In this document: positions 9,934 to 17,786 of the stretch, piece after piece | Position numbering within the stretch: the first letter of the stretch is position 1 | How the letters are laid out: each line of letters starts with the position of its first letter | Origin: Novosphingobium sediminis | GTDB lineage: Bacteria > Pseudomonadota > Alphaproteobacteria > Sphingomonadales > Sphingomonadaceae | Direction: 5' to 3' | DNA length: 64,000 nucleotides | Assembly: GCF_007991615.1 (NCBI RefSeq) | Contig: NZ_BJYR01000024.1 | Location: 1 to 64,000, forward strand | Made by a program: the position numbers and the translations under genes | Notes under the pieces: model-generated | Databases searched by the model: none | Seen by the model: the letters and a program-made list of their open reading frames with translations, nothing else | Told to the model about the DNA's origin: nothing

Positions 9934-10641
9934 ATGCGCACCAGCCTTGGCCGCAATCTGACCTATGGCATGCTCGATGTAATCGGGCGGGCCATCGTCA
10001 TCGGCGAGTATGACAATGTCGCGTTTCCCACAGAGGCAGAGCTTGCCCGCAAGCATGGCGTTAGCCGCGCTGTAACCCGCGAAGCGGTCAAGATGTTGAC
10101 GGCAAAGGGCCTGCTCAGCGCGCGGCCGCGACAAGGGACGATCGTCCAGCCGCAGTCTTCGTGGAACCTGTTTGACAGCGATGTGCTGCACTGGTTGCTG
10201 GAGCGGAAGTTCTCGATCGAACTGCTGCGTCATTTCAACCAGCTTCGCGTGGCGATCGAACCCGAAGCGGCAGCGCTGGCTGCGGTGCAGGCGACCGATC
10301 AGGAACGCGCGGCCATCGGTGCGGGCCTCGCCCGGATGGTGGCGGCTGAAGCAGGCGCGGACAACACGCTGGCGGCGGACATCGCGTTTCATGTGGCCGT
10401 GCTCGAAGGTTCTCGCAATCCGTTCTACAAGCAGTTCCGCGAAATGGTCGCGAGCGCGTTGGCTACGTCGATCCACTTCACCAACCGCATCAAGGGCCGC
10501 TCGGCCAGCATCGAGGATCACCGCGCGGTCTACGACGCCATCCTGCGGCGCGACTGCGAGGGCGCGCGCTGCGCGATGCGCCGCCTGATCGGTGATGTGC
10601 TGGAACTGATCGGCGAGGCCGAGGCGACCGTGACCACCTGA
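9934..10641 (+). CDS. dgoR: GntR/FadR-family regulator of galactonate metabolism
   Basis: This is a GntR-family regulator with an N-terminal winged helix (FPTEAELARKHGVSRAVTREAVKML) and a C-terminal FCD-type helical effector domain. The segment SWNLFDSDVLHWLLE closely resembles the matching stretch I recall of E. coli DgoR, and the neighbours are dgoK and dgoA. It probably represses the pathway until galactonate or a pathway intermediate binds. I choose ATG 9934 because it gives an N-terminus near the DgoR length and follows the leader-ORF stop by one base. A GTG at 9886 would add 16 residues. Neither start has a good ribosome-binding site of its own. Confidence 0.85.
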   Translation: MRTSLGRNLTYGMLDVIGRAIVIGEYDNVAFPTEAELARKHGVSRAVTREAVKMLTAKGLLSARPRQGTIVQPQSSWNLFDSDVLHWLLERKFSIELLRHFNQLRVAIEPEAAALAAVQATDQERAAIGAGLARMVAAEAGADNTLAADIAFHVAVLEGSRNPFYKQFREMVASALATSIHFTNRIKGRSASIEDHRAVYDAILRRDCEGARCAMRRLIGDVLELIGEAEATVTT

Positions 10642-10643
10642 CC

Positions 10644-12146
10644 TCAGATGTAGGTGACGTCGGGCGCCTTGGGTTCCTCGCGCTGCCAAAAGCGGATGAG
10701 CGACGCGCGCTTGCCGAAGACCAGCCGGTTCACTGCCAGCGAGAAGCCGATCGAGGACCACAGCGTCACGAACATCAGATGGATGTAGTGCAGGCCGAAC
10801 GGCGCCTGGACGAAGGTGAAATACGCGTAGAGCGAGATACCGAACAGCACCGCACCGATCGCCGCGCGGGCGTCAACATCGCGGAACAGCAGGCCGACGA
10901 TGAAGGCCGAGAGGATCGGCATCGAGAACAAGCCGTTCAATTGCTGGAGCAGATTGATGATGCTGACGGCGTTGGCGTAAATCGGGATCAGCGCCACGGC
11001 GATCACGATCATCACGCCTGAGGTGACGATGTTGAGCGTGCGCACGCTTGCCTTCGGGTTCACGTACTTCTGGTGGATGTCGCAGATGTAGAGCGCCGCC
11101 GAGGAATTGAGGATCGCGACGAAGTGCGTGGCGACGCTGGTGACGAGGATCGCGGCAAACGTGCCCGCGAGCCAGCCGGGCAGGATATTGCCGACGAGCT
11201 TGCCGAACGCCGCATCGTGGACATTGCCATAGAGCTTGTAGGCGACGATGCCGGGAAGGACGACAATCGCCGGAACGATCATCAGCCGGATGGCGGCGGC
11301 GGCGAGCACGCCCTTCTGCGCCTCACGCACCGAAGGCGAAGCCATCGCGCGCTGGGTGATCGCCTGATTGGTCGACCAATAGAAGATCTGGATGAACAGC
11401 ATGCCCGTCAGCAGCGTGTGCCAGGGGATCGGCGAATCATTGCCGCCAATCAGGGTCAGCCGTTCGGCCGGGATACCTGAGAAATCGAAACCAATCGCCT
11501 GCAGGGAAAGGAACACGAGCACGAGGCAGATGAACAGCAGGCTCGCGCCGCTGAACGTCTCGGAAATCGCGACGGCGCGAAGGCCGCCGAGTACGCCATA
11601 ACCCGCGCCCAAGGCGGCGATGCAGAATCCGACCATAACCAGCGGCAGATCGATTCCGAACACGCTGCGCAGGAACAGCGCGCCGGTATAGAGTGCGCTG
11701 GGCATCGAGATGAACAGGTTGCCGAAGAGGAACAGCGTCGAGATCATCGTACGGATGCGATCGTCGTTGTAACGCCGTTCGAGCAGTTCTGTCGTCGTGA
11801 CGCACTGGTAGCGGTAATAAATCGGCACGAACACGAAGGCGAGGATGAGCAGGCCGAACACGGCGGCGAGTTCCCACCACGCGAGGAGCAGCATCTGGTT
11901 GCCGTTGGCGCCGACAAGCTGCTCGGTGCCGAGATTGGTGATGGTGATCGAGCCGGCAACGTAGACCCAGGTGAGACTGCCGCCGGCGAGGAAGAACTCG
12001 CGATCTTCATTGGCGCTGTGCGCGTGGCTGGCGCGGGTGCGCCACCACGTGAGGCTGCCGACGAGCAGGATGACGAGCGCGAAAGCGAGGAGCTGTGCGC
12101 TGCTGCCGATGGAAACCGGCACGACCGGAGTGGCGGCGGCGCTCAC
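10644..12146 (-). CDS. Sodium/solute symporter (SSS family), probable galactose/galactoside uptake
   Basis: This 500-residue integral membrane protein has about 13-14 hydrophobic helices and SSS/SGLT features: GSITITNLGTEQLVGANGNQM in the first helices and a conserved WSTNQAITQRAMAS segment. It likely imports a sugar with sodium across the inner membrane, and its position between dgoR and the SapC/halogenase pair suggests galactose or galactosides. Its stop is 2 bases past the convergent dgoR stop. The start is a GTG at 12146 without an obvious Shine-Dalgarno sequence, overlapped by the stop of a short upstream frame. An upstream non-ATG start remains possible. Confidence 0.85.
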   Translation of the reverse strand: MSAAATPVVPVSIGSSAQLLAFALVILLVGSLTWWRTRASHAHSANEDREFFLAGGSLTWVYVAGSITITNLGTEQLVGANGNQMLLLAWWELAAVFGLLILAFVFVPIYYRYQCVTTTELLERRYNDDRIRTMISTLFLFGNLFISMPSALYTGALFLRSVFGIDLPLVMVGFCIAALGAGYGVLGGLRAVAISETFSGASLLFICLVLVFLSLQAIGFDFSGIPAERLTLIGGNDSPIPWHTLLTGMLFIQIFYWSTNQAITQRAMASPSVREAQKGVLAAAAIRLMIVPAIVVLPGIVAYKLYGNVHDAAFGKLVGNILPGWLAGTFAAILVTSVATHFVAILNSSAALYICDIHQKYVNPKASVRTLNIVTSGVMIVIAVALIPIYANAVSIINLLQQLNGLFSMPILSAFIVGLLFRDVDARAAIGAVLFGISLYAYFTFVQAPFGLHYIHLMFVTLWSSIGFSLAVNRLVFGKRASLIRFWQREEPKAPDVTYI

Positions 12147-12223
12147 GCTGCAGCCATCCGTCGGGCGACGCAGATTGCCGGTGCGGACGCGGTGAAGCTC
12201 GTTACGGTGGATCGTCCTGCCAT
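12143..12223 (-). other. Possible 26-codon leader ORF overlapping the symporter start
   Basis: An ATG at 12223 with GAGG five bases upstream opens a 26-codon frame. Its TGA (12145-12143) overlaps the symporter GTG in the pattern GTGA. This parallels the leader before dgoR. The peptide is not recognisable; the architecture suggests coupled translation initiation. Confidence 0.35.
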
Positions 12224-12334
12224 GGCATCCTCGTTATGCGGTAAATTGTCGCATTTATAATATCACGAGCTGCTACGCCTACGGCGCGGCAAGAGCAAGC
12301 TGCAAGAGCAACCTTATGTGCGACATGGACCGGA

Positions 12335-13084
12335 TTACAAATGAAGCTGCACCGCGCTGCGCGCAATCGGGTGCTCGCCGTGGGCATTGTGGAGTTGTTC
12401 TAGCCGGGTGAGTTGGCCAAGGCTGTGCATCACCGCGTAGATCGCGCCGAGATGGCCATCGCGGTGGAGCTTTTGCAACGTTTCGCCGTCCAGCGATTCC
12501 AGCGCGAGCGGATCGATGGTGTAGGCGCCGGCGATATCCTGCTGGCGCTGGTCCGCATGGTGCAGCGTGATCGTCATCGGGGTGACGAGGCGCGCGGCGG
12601 TGACAGTGCTCACGAACCGTGCGGTCTTTTCGGCATCTGCGAGCATGGTGTTGAGGAGCGTGCGGCGGCCAGCGAGGAAGGCGGTTTCAGAGCCGCTTGC
12701 CTCGAACAGCGCGTTGCCGGGGGTGCCGCCGATCAGACTGCTGCCTTCATCGATGCATAGTTCCAGCTCACCGCCGTCTGGCGCACCGAGATAGAAGGGC
12801 AGGCGCAGCACGTTGAGGGGCAGGTAGGTCGCCGCCCAGCTGCCGCCGATCACGAAGAGGTTGCGATTTGCGGCAAAGCCCAGCAGCGCGACGAGCCGGA
12901 AGGCTCCGGTTGCGCCGTCCTTGATGAATACGATCGGATAGTCGCAAACCGCGAGCGGGATTTCGCTGAAGCCAAGCGGCACATGGCCAAGCATGGCGGC
13001 TGCGGCAAGATCGGTGCCGTGGCCGATTGTCACGCTGCCATGGCGCTCGCGGCGGACGGCGGCGAGGGTTTCTGCGCCGCTCAT
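12335..13084 (-). CDS. SapC-family protein
   Basis: This 249-residue soluble protein belongs to the SapC family (PF07277). The recognisable parts are FSEIPLAVCDYPIVFIKD near residue 40 and FVIGGSWAATYLPLNVLRLPF near 80. Biochemical function is not established; in sphingomonads and Caulobacter such genes typically sit next to a flavin tryptophan-halogenase-like gene and a TBDT, as here. It overlaps the upstream halogenase-like gene by 4 bases, so the two are translationally coupled and likely work together on the carbohydrate taken up by the adjacent receptor. Confidence 0.8.
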   Translation of the reverse strand: MSGAETLAAVRRERHGSVTIGHGTDLAAAAMLGHVPLGFSEIPLAVCDYPIVFIKDGATGAFRLVALLGFAANRNLFVIGGSWAATYLPLNVLRLPFYLGAPDGGELELCIDEGSSLIGGTPGNALFEASGSETAFLAGRRTLLNTMLADAEKTARFVSTVTAARLVTPMTITLHHADQRQQDIAGAYTIDPLALESLDGETLQKLHRDGHLGAIYAVMHSLGQLTRLEQLHNAHGEHPIARSAVQLHL

Positions 13085-14631
13085 ACCGCCTGAAACCCAT
13101 GGACGCGCACGGCATCAAGCAGCGCGCGGTGCGACGGCAGCGCGGCCAGAGCCTGCTCCTGCTGCCGCTGCGTCGCCATGAAGCAGCGCTGCGCGAGCGC
13201 GGCTTCGGCGGTGACCTGGCTGCCTGCCGCAAGATTGCATTCAAAGCCCATGCCGTGGAGTACGTACTGGTAGCTCGGCCACGAGAACACTTCGGGCTGA
13301 TGCGGGAAATCCTGCGGCCCGGGCGGGAGGTGGCGCCACAGTTCCAGTTGCTCGAGGAGGCGGTCGGGCACCGTCGCGGGATCACGGTTGTCGCGCCAGA
13401 AGGCGGTGTCCTCGCGCTTGGTCAGGACATAGTGGAGCTTGAGGAAATCGATGATGCGCGCCCAGTGATGCTCGAACGCGGCGTTGAACTGGCGGGCGAG
13501 CGGGGCCATGACCGCGCGGCTCTGCGGCAGGCGATCGACGATGAAATCGACCGCGGTCTCGATCAGCATCAGCGCGGACGCTTCAAGCGGCTCAAGGAAG
13601 CCGTTGGCGAGGCCGACCGCAACGCAGTTCTTCTCCCAGAAGCGCTGACGGTGGCCCGAGCGGATGGGGATGCGGCGCGTATTGAGTCCTTCGGCTACGG
13701 GGCCGAGATAGGCGCGCAAGGTGGCTTCGGCCTCGTCGTGGCTGGTGTGGCGGCTCGAGTAGACATAGCCGGTGCCGCGCCGGGTAGGCAGGCCGATATC
13801 CCAGATCCAGCCGGCGTCCTGTGCGGTTGAATTGGTCTGGCTGGCGACGGGATCATCCTCGTGCTCGTAGGGCACCTGCAGCGCGACCGCATTGTCGGCG
13901 AGCAGCACGTCGCCGCAATCGACAAAGGGCACCCCGTAAGTCTGGCCGATCAGCAGTGCGGCAAAGCCGGTGCAATCAATAAAGAAATCGCCGGAGAGCA
14001 GCCCCGTTTCGCGCGCTTCGACGCCGGTTACAAAGCCCGCATCGTCGAGTTTCACGCCGGTCACGTCGTCGATCACATGGCGCACGCCCAGTTTCTCGAT
14101 GCAGTGCTTCTTGAGCAGTGCAGCAAACTTCACCGCATCGAGGTGATAGGCATAATTTGCTAGGCCAACGTACTCCGCCGTGCTGATCGATTTTGGCGCG
14201 AGGCCCGCATCGCAGAGCGCGGACTGGAAATCGACGGCATGTGCGAAATCAGTGCCGGCACCATCCTGCCGCCGCAGCCAATGCGCCGAAAGATTGATCT
14301 GGGTGGCGGCCTGCGGCGGATTGAGCGGGTGGTAGTAGCTATCGCCCGGTTTGCCCGTGACCCAGCCGGTGAAGCGTGCGCCCTGCTTGAAGGCGGCATC
14401 GCACGAACGGAAGAATTCGGTTTCCGAAATACCGATCTTGCGCAGTGTGTTGCGCATCGTCGGCCAGGTTCCTTCGCCAACGCCGATCGTGCCGATGGTC
14501 TCTGATTCGATGAGCGTGACCGAGACCCCGTTGTCACCATCCGGGCGGTGTGCTGCAGCAATGCGGGCTGCGGCAATCCAGCCGGCCGAGCCTCCGCCGA
14601 CGATCACTATCTGCCGAACCCTGTCGTTCAT
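13081..14631 (-). CDS. Tryptophan-halogenase-family flavoprotein
   Basis: This 516-residue protein has the fold of flavin-dependent tryptophan halogenases. The FAD-binding VGGGSAGWIAA is at residues 11-21. K82 in SCDAAFKQGARF matches the position of the catalytic lysine, and E350 in FLEPLEAS the catalytic glutamate. The diagnostic GWxWxIP motif reads GWIWDIGLP (274-282), so the proline position is changed. No tryptophan-derived natural-product genes are nearby. It is divergent from a galactoside-locus TBDT and coupled to SapC, which argues for a sugar-associated oxidation or modification rather than classic halogenation. The true substrate is unknown. Confidence 0.8.
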   Translation of the reverse strand: MNDRVRQIVIVGGGSAGWIAAARIAAAHRPDGDNGVSVTLIESETIGTIGVGEGTWPTMRNTLRKIGISETEFFRSCDAAFKQGARFTGWVTGKPGDSYYHPLNPPQAATQINLSAHWLRRQDGAGTDFAHAVDFQSALCDAGLAPKSISTAEYVGLANYAYHLDAVKFAALLKKHCIEKLGVRHVIDDVTGVKLDDAGFVTGVEARETGLLSGDFFIDCTGFAALLIGQTYGVPFVDCGDVLLADNAVALQVPYEHEDDPVASQTNSTAQDAGWIWDIGLPTRRGTGYVYSSRHTSHDEAEATLRAYLGPVAEGLNTRRIPIRSGHRQRFWEKNCVAVGLANGFLEPLEASALMLIETAVDFIVDRLPQSRAVMAPLARQFNAAFEHHWARIIDFLKLHYVLTKREDTAFWRDNRDPATVPDRLLEQLELWRHLPPGPQDFPHQPEVFSWPSYQYVLHGMGFECNLAAGSQVTAEAALAQRCFMATQRQQEQALAALPSHRALLDAVRVHGFQAV

Positions 14632-14769
14632 GTCCTGCTCCCTAAACCCTTATTTCCGCTGCCTTGCACGCCTTGGCAAGTCTCGCCCAGATCGTCCGCT
14701 GCCGTGTGAGGTGCAGCAAATAAGCACCACTGCCTAGGCAATCCAGCTGCCCAAAAAACTTTCATTTGA

Positions 14770-14791
14770 TTTATCTGATAAAACATATCAG
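14770..14791. promoter_or_regulatory. Candidate operator with inverted repeat CTGATA-N5-TATCAG before the TBDT
   Basis: CTGATA (14775-14780) and TATCAG (14786-14791) form perfect 6-bp arms with a 5-base spacer. The stretch 14770-14780 is the exact reverse complement of the 11-mer at 3110-3120 upstream of the galactose dehydrogenase gene. It lies in the divergent region between the halogenase-like gene and the TBDT, tying that receptor to the galactose regulon. Confidence 0.5.
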
Positions 14792-14881
14792 TCAAACCCC
14801 AACGGCGCGGGGTACCTCGCGTCGAAGCACTTAGCACGTCCCGATCTGACATGGCGGGCGGCAGCAAGGGAGAGCCAGTTT

Positions 14882-17677
14882 ATGTCTCAATTCAATAATT
14901 TAACTGCTATGTCGCGCCTGCGCAGCCAGGCCCTCGCCTGCTGCAGCGCACTGGCCATCGTTGGCGGCGCCGCCCCCGCATTCGCGCAGGATTCTGCTGC
15001 TGCTGGCGTTTCGGAGCCCGAAGCGATCGTCGTCACCGGTATTCGCAGCAGCCTTCGCAGCGCGGCCGGCATCAAGAAGAACTCGCTGGCGATCGTCGAT
15101 GCGATCAGCTCGGAAGACCTCGGCAAGTTCCCCGACACGAACGTCGCGGAATCGCTGCAGCGCATCCCGGGCGTGTCGATCGACCGCAGCAACGGCGAAG
15201 GCCGTTTCGTCACCGTCCGCGGCTTTGGTCCGGCGTTCAACACCGTCCTCGTCAACGGCCGCACCTTCGCCAGCGACAACCAGGGCCGCGAATTCTCCTT
15301 CGACCTTCTCGCTGCCGAACTGATAAGCGGCGCTGAAGTCTACAAGAGCTCGCAGGCTCGTCTCCAGGACGGCGGCATCGGCGCGACGCTCAACATCAAG
15401 ACCCCGCGTCCGCTCGATCTGGGCGGCTTCAAGGCGGTTGTCTCGGCCAAGGGCCAGTACGAACGCAACAGCGACAAGGTGACGCCGCAGGGTTTCGGCC
15501 TCATCAGCGACACGTTCGCTGACGGCAAGTTCGGCCTGCTCGCCTCGGTTTCGTACCAGAAGCGCGATGCGCAGACCCGTTACACCCAGAACCGCGGCTA
15601 TATCCCCGGTACCACGGTCGGGACCGGTGCCAACGCCATCACCAACGTGTTTGCTCCGCGCAACCAGGACGTTGGCCAGGACGATCAGTCGCGTGAGCGC
15701 ATCGGCTTTACCGGCACGGCGCAGTATCGTCCGAACGACCAGCTGACCTTCACGGTCGACGGCCTCTACAACCAGTTCAACGTCGATTCGCGCGTTCAGG
15801 CGCTCGGCAGCTGGTTCGAGCCTTCGAGCTACACGGCGGCGGCGATCGATTCGAACCGCACGGTCACTTCGCTCACCACCAATGGCAACGCGGACCTCAT
15901 CCAGACGTCGAACAATCGCTACGTGAAGACGTACGCGCTTGGCGGCAACGTCGAATGGAAGCCGAACAGCCAGCTGACGGTCAAGGCCGACGTTTCGTGG
16001 TCGCGCGCCAAGGATTCGGCAGGCGGTCGCAACTACTTCACCGTGATCGGCATCCCCAGCACCTACAGCTTCCAGCAGGCGACGGGTAACGGCTTCCCCT
16101 CGACCACCGGCTACACGGCTGACCTCACCAATGCTGCGCTGGGCCGTTCGCACATCGCGCTGCGCCAGGGCAACAGCGAGGCCGAACGCGTGCTCGAGTA
16201 CAAGCTCGACACCGAGTGGAAGTCTGATGGCGGCGCGCTCGATGCGATCCGTCTGGGCTTCGTCAACACCAACCGCAGCAAGAACAGCCAGAGCATTGCG
16301 ACCGATCCCAATACGCTGTGCCTCTATTGCGGCTACAATGAGCCGGCTTCGGCAGCGCTGCTGAGCAAGCTCACGCTGCGTGCACCGAGCGGCACCGGCA
16401 GCGTGCCGACCAACATCCTCGGCTACGACGCCGACGCCTACTTCAAGTTCCTTGAAAGCCCCGCCCAGGCTGCAGCGCGCGATCAGGCGCGCGGCTTGCC
16501 CGCAGGGACGACCGCAGCGCTGCTGGCAGCGACCAACGGCTTTGCCGCCACGGTCCAGCCGAACTCGTTCGCGGTGTCGGAGAAGGTGTTCGCTGGCTAC
16601 CTCGAAGCCGATCTCAAGGGTAACCTTGGTGCGATGCCGTGGACGGTCAACCTCGGTGCGCGCTACGTGCACACCGAAATCACCGCGAGCGGCCGCCAGC
16701 TGGCGCTGACCGATCTGCTTGCGGTTCCGAACGATCCGACGATCTACCAGGCGGTGTTCGCGAACGGCGGTGTCCCGGTCTCGACGGCGCAGCGGTCGAG
16801 CTACGATTACTTCCTGCCGAACATCAACGTGAAGGTGAACCTGACGGACAAGTGGATCGTGCGCGTCTCTGCGTCGCGCACGCTCACCCGCCCGCAGATT
16901 CGCGACCTCGCGCCGCGCACCAACTTCGACGTGACCCGTCCTGCAAGCCTCGACGCGAGCGGCGGTAACCCGAACCTGCGGCCCTACACGGCGAACAACT
17001 TCGATGTCTCGCTGGAATGGTACCCGACGTCGACCACGACGCTGTCGGTTGCCGGTTACTACAAGAGCATCGACAACTTCATCGTGCAGACCCGTTCGGC
17101 CGAGAACTTCACGATCGCCAACGCCAGCGGCCTGCCGATCGGTGGTGGTATCACCGGTCCGACCACCGCGACGTTCAACGTGCGCCGTCCGCGCAACTCC
17201 GAGAACGTTTCGGTGCGCGGTGTCGAACTCAACGTGACGCACACCTTCGACTATCTGCCCGCGCCGCTCGATGGCTTGGGTCTGTCGGCCAACGCCACGT
17301 TCGTGGACAGCAGCGCGGCATTCGACGTAACCCGGTTTGACCAGTCGGTTGCGGTCGAAGGTCTCGGCAACAGCTACAACCTGACCGGCTTCTACGAAAA
17401 GGACGGCTTTGCCGCCCGCGTCGCCTACAACCGCCGCGGCCGGTTCCTTGAATACCTCGTCACGCCCGGCCAGGGCGGCGACCCGGTCTTCCGCCGTCCG
17501 TACAGCCAGGTCGACGTGCGCGTGAGCTACGACATCAAGAAGTTCGCGCAGGTCTTCGCCGAGGGCACCAACGTGACCAATGCGAAGAACATCACCACCG
17601 GTCGCTTCAACAATCAGGTGCTCGACTATGTCGATACCGGTGCGCGCTATGCCGCCGGCGTCCGCCTGAACTTCTGA
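14882..17677 (+). CDS. TonB-dependent receptor, probable oligosaccharide/galactoside importer
   Basis: This 931-residue outer-membrane receptor has a signal peptide ending near AFAQD, then a TonB box-like EAIVVTGIR. A plug domain follows with DTNVAESLQRIPGVSIDRSNGEGRFVTVRG in pieces typical of the Caulobacter/Xanthomonas sugar-receptor type. The long barrel ends in the aromatic C-terminus GVRLNF. It would import a galactose-containing glycan or glycoside with TonB/ExbBD energy. It is divergent from the halogenase-like/SapC pair and shares an operator-like motif with the galactose dehydrogenase promoter. A strong terminator follows at 17704-17742. Confidence 0.92.
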   Translation: MSQFNNLTAMSRLRSQALACCSALAIVGGAAPAFAQDSAAAGVSEPEAIVVTGIRSSLRSAAGIKKNSLAIVDAISSEDLGKFPDTNVAESLQRIPGVSIDRSNGEGRFVTVRGFGPAFNTVLVNGRTFASDNQGREFSFDLLAAELISGAEVYKSSQARLQDGGIGATLNIKTPRPLDLGGFKAVVSAKGQYERNSDKVTPQGFGLISDTFADGKFGLLASVSYQKRDAQTRYTQNRGYIPGTTVGTGANAITNVFAPRNQDVGQDDQSRERIGFTGTAQYRPNDQLTFTVDGLYNQFNVDSRVQALGSWFEPSSYTAAAIDSNRTVTSLTTNGNADLIQTSNNRYVKTYALGGNVEWKPNSQLTVKADVSWSRAKDSAGGRNYFTVIGIPSTYSFQQATGNGFPSTTGYTADLTNAALGRSHIALRQGNSEAERVLEYKLDTEWKSDGGALDAIRLGFVNTNRSKNSQSIATDPNTLCLYCGYNEPASAALLSKLTLRAPSGTGSVPTNILGYDADAYFKFLESPAQAAARDQARGLPAGTTAALLAATNGFAATVQPNSFAVSEKVFAGYLEADLKGNLGAMPWTVNLGARYVHTEITASGRQLALTDLLAVPNDPTIYQAVFANGGVPVSTAQRSSYDYFLPNINVKVNLTDKWIVRVSASRTLTRPQIRDLAPRTNFDVTRPASLDASGGNPNLRPYTANNFDVSLEWYPTSTTTLSVAGYYKSIDNFIVQTRSAENFTIANASGLPIGGGITGPTTATFNVRRPRNSENVSVRGVELNVTHTFDYLPAPLDGLGLSANATFVDSSAAFDVTRFDQSVAVEGLGNSYNLTGFYEKDGFAARVAYNRRGRFLEYLVTPGQGGDPVFRRPYSQVDVRVSYDIKKFAQVFAEGTNVTNAKNITTGRFNNQVLDYVDTGARYAAGVRLNF

Positions 17678-17703
17678 TCGTCCAACCCCTCCGGACGTGA
17701 AGG

Positions 17704-17742
17704 CGCGCCCATGCGGTTTACCTGCATGGGCGCGTTTTTTTT
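17704..17742 (+). terminator. Rho-independent terminator after the galactoside TBDT gene
   Basis: A perfect 11-bp stem (17704-17714 with 17724-17734, arms CGCGCCCATGC and GCATGGGCGCG) encloses a 9-base loop and is followed by eight T residues (17735-17742). It ends the TBDT transcript before the hydrolase gene. Confidence 0.93.
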
Positions 17743-17786
17743 CGCGCAGGCAGTCAAGTTACAGTGATCTTGCGGGAAGGAATGCG

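Noticed and set aside
13081-14631. Halogenase-like gene considered as part of a halogenated natural-product cluster.
   Set aside because: No NRPS, PKS, prenyltransferase or tryptophan-modifying genes are nearby; coupling to sapC and a TBDT fits the carbohydrate-associated subgroup.
14900-17242. A 780-codon minus-strand frame inside the galactoside TBDT gene.
   Set aside because: Antisense shadow of a well-supported receptor, Arg/Val-rich and without motifs.
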